The notes beneath the pieces are model-generated. The model saw only the letters and a program-made list of their open reading frames with translations, had not been told where the DNA came from and made no database searches. A DNA stretch of 64,000 nucleotides from Strigops habroptila (taxonomy: Eukaryota; Chordata; Aves; Psittaciformes; Psittacidae): NCBI RefSeq assembly GCF_004027225.2, contig NC_044288.2:4370719-4434718 (forward strand). Direction: 5' to 3'. Below, piece by piece: positions 1-8,738 of the stretch (positions within the stretch are counted from its first letter, which is position 1; each line of letters starts with the position of its first letter). Both the position numbers and the translations under genes were made by a program.

Positions 1-439
1 GAAAACTGAGGTCTCTTCACCCCTGTGGTATTCCAGTGGTCACAAGCAGGTCATGCACTCTTGTAGCAGGCTGAACGTGCAGAATTCCCTGAAAATGTGA
101 ACTCAATGGTATTTCTGGCAGATCTGGAAAGGAAATAATTGTCCATCTGGAGGCTGCAGGATGCACCACAGCCCTCTGCACACTGAGAGCGCTTCTGAGC
201 TTCACATACAACTGACAAGAAGACTTGGCTGGCTTGTCAAAACTTTTCTCAACTCACTACAGTGCCCTGCAATCAACTGTCATTTGTATTTACAGTTGAA
301 ACAGGAAAAACAGGACTTGGTCCATACCTTGGTGTAGCAATTATGAAGCAACCTAACGGCAGAGTGTAACCAGCATCTGAAAATCAGGAGTGTTGTAATG
401 TGCCATAAACGGTGCCCCACAAGAGACCCTCAGCATTTA
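1..439. other. Intergenic, nothing recognised
   Basis: Ordinary AT/GC-mixed DNA. I see no gene, RNA gene or repeat that I can name. Confidence 0.6.
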
Positions 440-593
440 AGTGTCCAGAGAAATTCCAATCTCTGAAGATTTCCAAGTTTGAGTGGCCCAGGCCCTGAGC
501 AGTTGCCCTCCCTTTGAGTGCTTGGAGCAGGAGATGGGACTGAGTGACTTCCAAAGGTCCCTTCCAGCCTAAATCTTTCTGTGGTTCTGTGAT
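440..593 (+). mobile_element. CR1 LINE, 3' end
   Basis: A diverged CR1 tail in sense orientation. The order of blocks matches the CR1 3' end: an ATCTCTGAAGAT-type block, a GAGCAG...CTTTGAG block, GGTCCCTTCCAGCC, then TTCTGTGGTTCTGTGA. It is 5' truncated, as most CR1 copies are. Confidence 0.8.
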
Positions 594-1124
594 GAATGTT
601 AGAAATACAGAACAACCAGATCTAATTATAGCATTGGAGAAATCCATGACACATCTATGGCTTAAACCAGTGCTGTTCCCTCCCCCATCCCATAAAACTA
701 GAGACAGGGCAGGAACAAGTGCTCAAAACAATCTACAACACAAAGTGATCCTTGAATGGGGAGACTCAGGAGGGAACATCAAAGGAGCTATAAAATGGAG
801 AAGGTGACCAAGAAATGATTGGGAATTGGGACACCCAACAAAGTGAGTGGGTGGCAGGTTTAAAACGAAGAGGAGCTTACAGAGCTTAAGCTTCTTATGA
901 AGAGCTTGGTTACATCTTCACAACTGCCTTGTGGATTTCATTGGCAGAAGGTATTGCTGAAGTAAAATGTACCTATGAATTAAAAAGTGATTGCAGGTAT
1001 AGAGTGGGTAGGTCCACAGCAGGGTATTTGACTGGTAAAGACATAACCTGTGGCTCAGAACTCCTTGGACCACTCCTTTCTGAAAGCTGTGAAGCAGCAT
1101 CATGAGAAGGACCATGTACAATCA
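594..1124. other. Intergenic, nothing recognised
   Basis: Unique-looking sequence. A CTATAAAAT near 789 is isolated and lies in CpG-poor DNA, so I do not call a promoter. Confidence 0.5.
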
Positions 1125-1215
1125 CTCGATCCTCCCTGACTACCCAGTCCCAGAGGGCAGGTAGGACTAGATGGGCTTTTGCCTCGTCTTTCCCTGGCAG
1201 TTCTCACTTGATGTT
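1125..1215 (+). mobile_element. Old CR1-like 3' end fragment
   Basis: The stretch GGACTAGATGGGCTTTTG followed by GTCTTTCCCTGGCAGTTCTCA resembles the sense 3' terminus of ancient CR1/L3-type elements shared with turtles and crocodilians. It is highly diverged and short. Confidence 0.45.
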
Positions 1216-1535
1216 CTCAATCCCTTTGGCTGCAAACAGGCACATGCTCATGGATCATCCCCAGGCTGGTCACGCCACAGGTTTCTGGGGTGCAGAGCAC
1301 TGCTTCTACCTGTGTCTGACAGCAGTGCCTAGGGCAGAGGATGCTGGCACATTTGCCATGGTCCTTCCCAGGTTCAATCACTCTCCATCACTGATCTGTG
1401 ACTCAAAGACTTCCTGGATCAAAGACTTCCTGACTCAGAAACAGAATCTTTTTACTTAGGGTGGATTTTTTCCCCAAATCTTTTGCCTATCTGCTCTGTG
1501 AGGCCACATGTCTCAGCACCTACCACATCCTGTGG

Positions 1536-2990
1536 CATAAGAGGTGTCCTGGGTCAGACCAAAAGACCTGACAGACAGTATCGTATCCTGCCCCCAATGT
1601 TGTCCTCAGTAGATGCCTTTAGCAAAACACAAGCACAAGGCAAACATGCATGACACTGCATGCTTGGCCAGCCTTCCAGCCCTTAACTCTGTTGTTCTTA
1701 AAGCCTCCTAAGACAGACACAATCTTTATGTGTTCACAGACTCTTCATGGGCTTCCAGGCACTTGTTTGGCCATCCCTCCAACCCTCAGCAACCTCCCAT
1801 ATCTACAGCATCTCGGGACTCATCTCGAGTCCCACAGCTCAACCATTCATTGGAGAAAAAAACCACCTCCTTTCATTTGCTTTGAACCTGCAACTTGCCA
1901 GTCTCCTTTGATGTCTTGGGAATCCTTTGATGCTTGCATGGGAAGAAGACTGAACAACTGCATCCCTTCTCGGATGCTTTGTGGTTAGTGGGGCCTCAGA
2001 CACAGGCTGCCCAACAACTTTGGTCACCCTGGTTGCCCTTCTCTGAGGTTTTTCAATTCCCACCCCATCCTCTCTGAGCCAGGCAGATGTTGGGACAAGG
2101 TCAGCACACAGTGTGCAAGTTGCAAATGAACCACGCAGACATAAGTGGCACACAGCGATGCTCTCTGCTGTGTTCTCTGGTCTCTTAGCAGTTCGTAACA
2201 GTTAGCTGGCTTTTTTTGGTCATACAGAAGAGTTCATTTAGCCTCCCAAGTGTTTATGCATCTCCTGTGCTGTCAGAAAGAGCTTCCCTCTTTGGCCTAC
2301 ACATTGCATGCAGAGATACCTCTGTTCACTCAGGTTTGAACCTGGCTCTGGCCAACTGAATTCACAGAGATCAACAGACATCTCCCATTGCACTGGGGAC
2401 AGTAATCCCCTCCTTCCCTTCACCTTTCACTAGGTTTATAAACCTGTTACCCAGCTTTTGTCCTGACTGAGGAGTCCCAGCCGATGTTGTGGCTTCTCTT
2501 GAGAAACATGACTCTGCCTCAGCCGTTTCCTCTTTCTCTACAGTTTCTCTAGTTTTACATTATCCTTTTTCTGATCAAGAGAGCAGAGTTTTGGAGAATC
2601 CTCTAGCGTGGGCAGTGCACAGGATGCAGCTGAATTGTGTATTCATGCTCTTGGGCATTCACTGTTTGATTCTGCTTTCTATTCCTCTCAATGATTTCTA
2701 ACCTTCCTTTGGTTTGTTCCTTTGCTCCTCCTGAACAGCAAGCTGAGGTTTTTCATAGAAACATTCATTGTAATGCTAAGATCCTTTTTGAGTGGCTGTA
2801 GCTAGTTTAGAGCCCAACACTGTGTCTAAAGTCAAGAAAGGTCAACCCTATACATATCACTTTGCATTTACCAGTCATTGCTCATCATATTGCCCAGTCA
2901 CTCACTATTAGCAGATCCTTCACCAGCTCTCTGCACTGGACTTTCATCTTTGCTACTCTGAATCACTGAGCACTATCAGCAAACTTCACT
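1536..2990 (-). mobile_element. Ancient CR1/L3-type LINE, interrupted
   Basis: Recognised from the reverse-strand consensus of old amniote CR1 elements. The 3' terminus is at about 1536 (CTGGGTCAGACCAAAAG). Next come the AGAAAAAAACC block (about 1855), the GTTGCCCTTCTCTGAGG block (about 2030), and the coding-region part AATGATTTCTAAC (about 2690) through CATATCACTTTGCATTTACCAG (about 2855) and TTGCCCAGTCACTCACTA (about 2891). The order is collinear. Between about 2195 and 2675 the sequence does not fit the consensus and looks inserted. The element is 5' truncated and full of stops, so it is a fossil. Confidence 0.7.
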
Positions 2991-4729
2991 TTGAGAGCAC
3001 ACGTGGTCAAAAACAGGGACGGACAGCAACGCCTTGTCTTTCTGTTTCGTACTTTCACATTCCCATCCTCCCAGAGGCTGCCCCAAGATCTGGTTTTCAC
3101 AAAAATAGCTACAAAATCCATTTGGAGTATAGCAGAGATCCAGCCTAGGCGAGGGGACAGGGTGGTTGTGCCCAGCTATCCCCAGGCAGTGGGGTTGGAG
3201 AACCTTCCTTCTATCCCAAGAAGGATATCTCAGAGGAGAGGTGCTTCCCAGCAGCTCCTGTAAAGACAAACTCTCCAGTGAGGAGGCATAAGTGGACATA
3301 AATGAGGAGTTCACTTGTGTCCTCAAAGCTCCCAAACTGATCAGCACTGCTGCTCTGCAGTGCCTGTCAAGATAGCAGTGCTTTGGAGCATCTCCCTGCT
3401 GCCCTCCTGTCTGTTGCTGGATGAAGAGGTCAGGGTGAGCTAGATGGGAAAAGCGGAGCTCAACAAGCCTGAAGCAGAAATCAGAAGTGTTTTTGGCCTA
3501 GGAAATCATAGAGGCTGACCACAATTAACAGTGTGTTTTGAGGAAATGAAGAGGTAACACACCCAAGGAGCTCATTCCTGCTCTGAAGTTTGCATTTGTA
3601 CGAAAGCTGACCTTGAAATAATCTCAACTGAGCCTGCTAGGACAGACTCCCAAGACTGGGACCCCCCAGTCACTCCACATCTCTGGATCTGTACCAGCTC
3701 CCTTTCTGCAACTTCAATCAACATCCCCTTTCCCAGTGCACTGCACAGCCCTCCAAGAGGATGTACAGACACGTTCCTCTGTCCAGTTTGCATCAAATGA
3801 CAAATGCTTCTTACAGAGAAACACGTTCCTGTTCCTGGGAAACCTCTGCAGAAACTGCTGAAGTTGGCAAACCTGCATCTATGGGCTGGGCATAGCTCCT
3901 GCTTGTAGCTGGAACACTGTAGGTGCGTCACACAACCTGCACCCCCACAACCGACAGCCCAAACCATGCTGCTTTGTTCCGGGGTTCAGCTACTTTAAGG
4001 AATAAATCCAGTTGCCAACTCCTTGCTCCTTACCCACAACCTCCTGACCATGCCCTCTGCTATTGTGCCGATGCACAGAGAAAGCAAAACTCTTTCAGGT
4101 CTCAACCATCGTGCCACCATAGGGCTCACAGCCCAAGCAGAGCTCTCCCACCAGCAACACAAGCCTTGCCATCGACTTTCTGACCAGCTCTCCAGATTGC
4201 ACAGGCATAACCACCAAAAGGACAGGACTTTAATATTGCACTTGAGTTGGGCAAGGAACAAGGCCAGGGACATGGACAGGCAACCCAAAGTGTGGTCAAA
4301 GTGATCCAGCCACTCCAATACCAGCACCCACAACCCCATTACTGCAAGGCAGGAAAGGGACATGTGAACTCTGCAGGAGGACTGGCTGGGAACCTTTAAA
4401 AAGAAAAAGCTAAGCTCTAGAAGAGTAGATCATAGGCTGTCTTGATTTGCAGAGCATTTGTGGTATAGAAAACTGCAGCAGAGAGCTCCTGGCAGAGCTG
4501 TGCTTGGTCTGGAAGGAGCATAAGGACCACCCCTCACCTGAGCACCTCGGGGCAGGCAGCAGCAGGGCTGCAAGCAGCAGCCATGCACCAGGGCAGCATC
4601 TTCCCACCAAGAACTTGCCCTGAGTACAGAGAAGCAGCACCTCATCCTCCCAGCCACACTGTGAGGACTGGAAGCACAACCCTGACAGCTCGGGTGCCGG
4701 GTGCGGGACAGCACTACACAAACGCACAG
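2991..4729. other. Intergenic downstream of CITED4
   Basis: No gene recognised. Short open frames on both strands show no conserved motif. No CR1 copy found. Confidence 0.5.
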
Positions 4730-4745
4730 CGGGGATGGGTCAGCT

Positions 4746-4751
4746 TTTATT
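4746..4751 (-). terminator. Distal poly(A) signal of CITED4
   Basis: AATAAA on the minus strand, followed about 17-40 nt later by a clear GU-rich element (TGTGCGTTTGTGTAGTG). This is the usual arrangement of a functional cleavage site, which I would place near 4725-4735. It is the best supported of the three hexamers. Confidence 0.65.
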
Positions 4752-5156
4752 TGCAAACCGGTCTGTACATTCTCGCTGGGTTGAGTGGCGGCTGCCAGAG
4801 GAGCTGACAGCGGCAGGGGGCAGCAGCAACTAGGAGTTAACAGGAGCTTTCCACAGAGCCTGGAAACAAGAGACCGCGGAGGAAACAAAACCCCACCGGC
4901 TTCTTTACATTTAACCTCTTGCGAGTGAGGGAATGAGAAATCGAGTCGTCTTTATCACGTTCAGAAAGGTGTTGGATTTACAGTCCTGTGCGTCCAGCAC
5001 AAAGCTCTCGGGGTGAAGTGACTTACTGCAGAGCAGCTTGAAAACTATCCCGGGCTTGCTTTTTTTCTTTTGGAAGCCAGCATCTTAAAGCTGCAGTACT
5101 CTCCATGCATCCTTCCCAGCAGTCCCAAAGCCAAATAACAAAAGGAGCCCTTTGCA

Positions 5157-5165
5157 AATAAATAA
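5157..5165 (-). promoter_or_regulatory. AU-rich mRNA instability element 1
   Basis: In the mRNA sense this is an exact TTATTTATT nonamer, the core of class II AU-rich elements bound by TTP and AUF1-type proteins. It lies 11 nt from a second copy. Two nonamers in one 3' UTR suggest a short-lived transcript, as expected for an inducible co-activator. Confidence 0.5.
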
Positions 5166-5175
5166 TCATAGGAAA

Positions 5176-5184
5176 AATAAATAA
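5176..5184 (-). promoter_or_regulatory. AU-rich mRNA instability element 2
   Basis: This is the second exact TTATTTATT nonamer in the mRNA sense of the CITED4 3' UTR, followed by a T-rich run. Together with the neighbouring copy it forms a compact ARE just beyond the middle AATAAA. Confidence 0.5.
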
Positions 5185-5215
5185 GATTAGAACTGGAATA
5201 TACAGTTACATGGTC

Positions 5216-5221
5216 TTTATT
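5216..5221 (-). terminator. Possible internal poly(A) signal
   Basis: AATAAA on the minus strand in the middle of the 3' UTR. The sequence beyond it is AU-rich rather than GU-rich. Use here would exclude both AU-rich nonamers and give a shorter, possibly more stable mRNA. Strength is uncertain. Confidence 0.35.
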
Positions 5222-5392
5222 TGGTTTCAGAGGTGGAAAAAAGTGGAGCTAGACTGCAGCTTTAAGCCTTTATGCCTGAATCAACCTCAAACACTTTGTA
5301 TATTTTACAGTTGATTGGCTGTACAGGTCAGAGAGCTGAAGTTCCAGAGATGAACATTTAGGCACATACGCACACCCTTCCCCAAGGCATCC

Positions 5393-5398
5393 TTTATT
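5393..5398 (-). terminator. Possible proximal poly(A) signal
   Basis: AATAAA on the minus strand about 590 nt beyond the stop codon. No strong GU-rich element is obvious directly beyond it, so it may be weak or unused. Confidence 0.3.
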
Positions 5399-5986
5399 TT
5401 GCTCAGCCAGTTAGAGAAAAGCCTGCTGCAGGGGAAGTGCCCCCTTTCCGAGCTGAACACACAGGACTGAAGACCTATTTACTGTCACAGTAAAAAGTCC
5501 CACAAATATCTAACCCCGCCCTTGTTTGCAAGGGGAAACTGGTTCAAACCATGCACCAGGGAGACAATCCTCTCTCATGGGATCCTTTAACTTCACTGGC
5601 ACCACAGAATCCTTGAGCAAATCCAGCTACCAGCAGGGCTGCCCATTGCTTCCTGCGCCCAAAGCCGAAGTGTGGAAAGTCGTAAGTCCATTATTTCTAC
5701 TTAAGCCAGAAATCCTGTTAATGCCGTTTGGAGGCAGCTCTACAGCAAGAGCTCTTGATCTGCTCTGTTTGGGGTACATGCTCCCTCCCCAAGAACTCCC
5801 ACACAGGAAAACCACACAGAAGGAAAAAAGCAATCCATTGCAAGCCAGTGTCCGATGATTGTCTCTTTGGGGAGGTCAGGAATCCAGGGCAGGGCAAGGC
5901 AGAGGAAGGGAGGAGGATGGCAGGTGGAGAAGGAAGTTAGAAACAAACTCAAAACCACCAAGACACAAGGAGGAGCTCAAAGCCCC

Positions 5987-6607
5987 TCAACAGCTGATGG
6001 CACTGGGTTGCTGTTTGCTAACAAAGTCTGAAATGAAGTCAAACTCGTTCTGTCCCAAGAATAGCTCTGGCAGCTCCTGAATCCGGTCCAACCCCAGTTC
6101 CAGGACAAGGGATGTCAAGACCTCCTCATCTATGAGATCAGTGTCCATAACGTTCAAGGTCAGCGCTGGTGAGGGCATATGCTGCATGCCTGGGTGCTGG
6201 CTTGGCCCCACTCTGTACTGCTGGGCACCAGCTCCCATGGGCCCATTGCTCATACCCAGGGGGTGACCCTGGTACTGGGTGTTGAGTTTTTGTAGGTGCA
6301 TGCTAGCCATCAGCTGCTGGGTGCCCACCGGCCCCATGTATTGCTGCTGCTGCTGCTGACTGGGGCCATTGTACATCATCGCGCTCTGCATCTGGTGATG
6401 GCCCATCTGTCCGCTGAGGTTGGGTCTCGGCCTCATCGCACCATCCATGGTGGCCCCTCCATAGGGCATCATCTGCCCGGCGGCAGGCAGCGTCCTCAGC
6501 ACGTGCTGCCCGTGCTGCGGGGGTCCCTGCAGCCCGCTCACCCCCATGCGGTAACTCTGCAGCCCGGTGCCACCGTGGCTCATGGACATCATCATATGCT
6601 CAGCCAT
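5987..6607 (-). CDS. CITED4: CITED4 (CITED3-like) CBP/p300-interacting transactivator
   Basis: This is an intact 206-residue CITED-family protein. Members do not bind DNA. Their acidic C-terminal domain binds the CH1/TAZ1 domain of CBP and p300 in the nucleus, which co-activates AP-2-type factors and competes with HIF-1alpha. Three conserved regions are visible: the N-terminal MAEHMMM block (1-7), the SMHLQKLNTQY block (102-112), and the C-terminal domain (about 152-206) with the acidic IDEEVL stretch, the LPEL motif (179-182) and the terminal SAISC. Six glutamines sit at 84-89; the middle is rich in Gly, Met and Gln. I chose the ATG at 6607 because it starts the family N terminus and lies in a strong GCCATGG context. 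The frame stays open for 95 more codons upstream, but that stretch is leader and probable intron. The two middle blocks resemble CITED2 and the form once called CITED3 in chicken and Xenopus. The C terminus and the locus point to CITED4. The family is certain; the paralogue name is likely. Confidence 0.95.
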   Translation of the reverse strand: MAEHMMMSMSHGGTGLQSYRMGVSGLQGPPQHGQHVLRTLPAAGQMMPYGGATMDGAMRPRPNLSGQMGHHQMQSAMMYNGPSQQQQQQYMGPVGTQQLMASMHLQKLNTQYQGHPLGMSNGPMGAGAQQYRVGPSQHPGMQHMPSPALTLNVMDTDLIDEEVLTSLVLELGLDRIQELPELFLGQNEFDFISDFVSKQQPSAISC

Positions 6608-6935
6608 GGCTCCAGGCCCCTGCAAGGCGACACACGGCTCAGGGCAAAGCTCCGGGGGACACCACCGCTTCCCGCTCCCGTCCGAGCCGGCTCCGAACGA
6701 GGATCCCAGAGAACGCCCCACCGCCGCCCCGGGAGGAAGGCGCCGCTCCGCACCGTCCCCGGGAGCCGGTGCTGGCTGTCTGCCCGCGGACAAAGCCCAG
6801 CGCACCACGGCCCCGCACCGCCCCGAGGAGCCGGGCTGTGCCCGCCCGGGTACGCACCGATCCGGGGCTCCGGCGGGCAACGGCTCCAACAACAGCAGCG
6901 CGACTCAGGCTGGAACTCGGCTCCGCTCGCCGTGA
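6608..6935 (-). other. CITED4 5' leader with a probable small intron
   Basis: The region between the predicted start site and the ATG. A plausible donor (TCG|GTGCGT, intron starting at 6857) and a good acceptor (CGCCTTGCAG, ending at 6620) would remove about 238 nt. That leaves a short noncoding first exon and 12 nt of leader before the ATG. If the intron is not used, the leader is simply about 320 nt long. The region is GC-rich and its open reading frames on both strands look like composition effects. Confidence 0.45.
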
Positions 6936-6957
6936 ACGCGGCGTCGCGGCGCCGGCA

Positions 6958-6963
6958 CTTATA
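6958..6963 (-). promoter_or_regulatory. TATA box of CITED4
   Basis: CTCTATAAGTGCC on the minus strand inside the CpG island, flanked by GC-rich DNA. This predicts transcription starting near 6930-6935. The position relative to the GC box and CCAAT box further upstream is canonical. Confidence 0.75.
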
Positions 6964-6974
6964 GAGCCGCGGCA

Positions 6975-6982
6975 GGGGCGGG
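6975..6982 (-). promoter_or_regulatory. GC box (Sp/KLF site)
   Basis: GGGGCGGG, a consensus Sp1/KLF site, about 45 bp upstream of the predicted start and directly upstream of the TATA box. Confidence 0.55.
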
Positions 6983-7000
6983 CCCGGCCCCCCGCCAACC

Positions 7001-7005
7001 ATTGG
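7001..7005 (-). promoter_or_regulatory. CCAAT box (NF-Y site)
   Basis: CCAAT in the direction of transcription (CTCTCCAATGGTTGG), about 70 bp upstream of the predicted start. This is the classic distance for NF-Y. With the GC and TATA boxes it forms a compact proximal promoter. Confidence 0.6.
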
Positions 7006-7204
7006 AGAGCGGCGCGGTGCTGCCCGGCCCCGACGGGGCGGCTCGATGGCTCCGCAGCGGCTCCGGACCCGTACGGCTCGGCTCGGTTCGGCTGCTGTTG
7101 GGCTCTCAGAGCCGTGCTCTCAACGCGCTCTGTTGTCCCGACACAGCCCAGCTTGAGGGGGACTGGCTCCCTCCAGCACGAAGGGCACTAGAACACAAGT
7201 CTGG

Positions 7205-7569
7205 GGGTGTTTAGTCTGGAGAAGGCTCAGGGGTGACCTTATCCCTCTCTGCAACTACCTGAAAGGATGGAGCCAGGAGGGGGCTGGTCTCTGCTCCCAA
7301 GGAACAAGGGATGGGACAAGAGGAAACGGCCTCAGGCTGCACCAGGGGAGGTTTAGATGGAGATGAGGAACAATTCCTTCCCCAGAGGGTGCTCAGGCAT
7401 TGGAACAGGCTGCCCAGGGCAGTGCTGGAGTCACCATCCCTGCAAGTGTTCACACACCGTGTAGCCGAGGCCCTCAGTGCCATGGGTTAGTGGTGGCCTT
7501 GGCAGCGCTGGGCAACGTTGGACTTGATGATCTTAAAGGTCTTTTCCAACACAGGTGATTCTGTGATGT
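7205..7569 (+). mobile_element. CR1 LINE next to the CITED4 promoter
   Basis: A sense CR1 3' portion of about 365 bp. It has TTTAGTCTGGAGAAGGCTC, CAGGCTGCACCAGGGGAGG, CATTGGAACAGGCTGCCCAG, GTCACCATCCCTGCAAG and GATGATCTTAAAGGTCTTTT in the expected order, ending near TGATTCTGTGATG. It starts about 200 bp beyond the CCAAT box of CITED4 and is transcriptionally opposed to that gene. Confidence 0.9.
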
Positions 7570-8612
7570 TGATAAATCCTCACTATCAGGGCGCGGGGTT
7601 CAGGTGCTCTCCCCTGGGACCTGAGGTGCAGACACCTCGGGCAGGCTGGGGGGGAAAGCTCAGACAGGATCCAGTGCCCCTGATTTCCCACTCATACCCT
7701 GCGGGGATGAGAGTCCCCCAATGCAAACTCTGTTCCTGAACAGAATGCCAAGGTGCAGCTGTGCTGCCTGGTGTTACCATGCCCACAGATGGTGCATGCA
7801 CTGTCCTGTTTTTCCATATCAGCATCAACAAGGGCAAGGGACAGTGTCCCCAGCTTGGATCCCCCAGTGTGGTGTGGGCACCTCGATTCCTCCAGGGATA
7901 CTTGGCTGCAGAAAATTTGGCTCATCCCTGTTCACTACCCCACTTATGTGCCTTGGGGTAAGGATTGGGCCTGGGGTGCCTGGGATGAGTTTCAGGTGTT
8001 GTGGAGCCTCAGCTGATGAATCAGTTGGTTAATTGTTCAATGGAATTGAATTACATCATGATTGTTTTTTAACTCTAGAGATTTTGACAAATGTGTTTTC
8101 TGGTGCTAATAAACACCCGCTCACACAGACCTGCCTGAGAGTTCACATGCAGATGCACACCCAGGTGAGAAACAAGCACAAGGGGAGTGTCTGCCTTCGT
8201 CTTTGCAGATGCATCCAGCCATAAAAACCTCTCCCACTTGGAGGAAAGGTGTGGTGTGTAGAGCAGGTCCTGGGCACGTGCAGGAATTCTTGGACAGGAG
8301 TAGCAGGTAGGAAGGGTCTCTCCAAACCATTTGCATTACAGAAGACCCCAAGGAGGGTAAATGGCCCTTCATTTTGGAAACAAATTGGCAGATGGGAGAG
8401 CACACTTGCTGAACACAAGTGTGAAAGTCTCCTCCATCTCTACAATGACCTGTGTTGCTTCTCCTTTGGGAAGGGTGAGCCAGATCAGCAACTCATCCAG
8501 TCTGGAAATAATTTGACCAGAAATGAAGGTATGTTGGCTAAGATCAGCTCTTTGATCCAGGTTATTGCATTGTCTCCTAGATGTTTCGCCAACATAAGCT
8601 GGGGTGTTTTGA
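7570..8612. other. Intergenic, nothing recognised
   Basis: No gene or repeat recognised. Overlapping short open frames on both strands are typical of GC-moderate noncoding DNA. Confidence 0.5.
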
Positions 8613-8738
8613 GATCACAGAACCATAGAATCCCAGACTTGTTTGTGTTGGAAGTACCTTAAAGCTCATCCAGTTCCAAGCCCCTGGGACACCTTCCACT
8701 AGAGCAGGTTGCTCTAAGCCCCATCCAGTCTGGCCACT
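8613..8738 (-). mobile_element. CR1 LINE, 3' end
   Basis: Antisense CR1 tail: GATCACAGAACCATAGAATC, ACCTTAAAGCTCATCCAG, CACCTTCCACTAGAGCAGG, and GCCCCATCCAGTCTGGCC. It is 5' truncated. Confidence 0.9.

Larger units (their letters stand above)
4730..5986 (-). other. CITED4: CITED4 3' untranslated region
   Basis: The stretch from the stop codon to the most convincing poly(A) signal is about 1.25 kb with no coding potential. It carries two exact UUAUUUAUU-type nonamers in the mRNA sense and three AATAAA hexamers. Retained CpGs around 4860-5060 and the absence of CR1 insertions fit a transcribed, constrained UTR. The 3' boundary is inferred from the hexamer and its downstream GU-rich sequence, not from transcript data. 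Confidence 0.65.
6450..7130. promoter_or_regulatory. CpG island over the CITED4 promoter and 5' end
   Basis: CpG dinucleotides are dense from the N-terminal coding part to about 170 bp beyond the TATA box and fall off sharply on both sides. This is the strongest CpG cluster in the window and marks the only confident promoter. Confidence 0.85.

Noticed and set aside
789-797. TATA-like CTATAAAAT
   Set aside because: Isolated in CpG-poor DNA with no other promoter feature nearby.
6608-6892. N-terminal extension of CITED4 to a 301-residue protein
   Set aside because: The conserved CITED N terminus and strong start context are at 6607. The extension lacks similarity, is GC-composition driven and overlaps a likely intron.
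6296-6964. 222-codon plus-strand ORF opposite CITED4
   Set aside because: It is the antisense shadow of the Gln/Met/His-rich coding sequence and GC-rich leader; no motif of its own.
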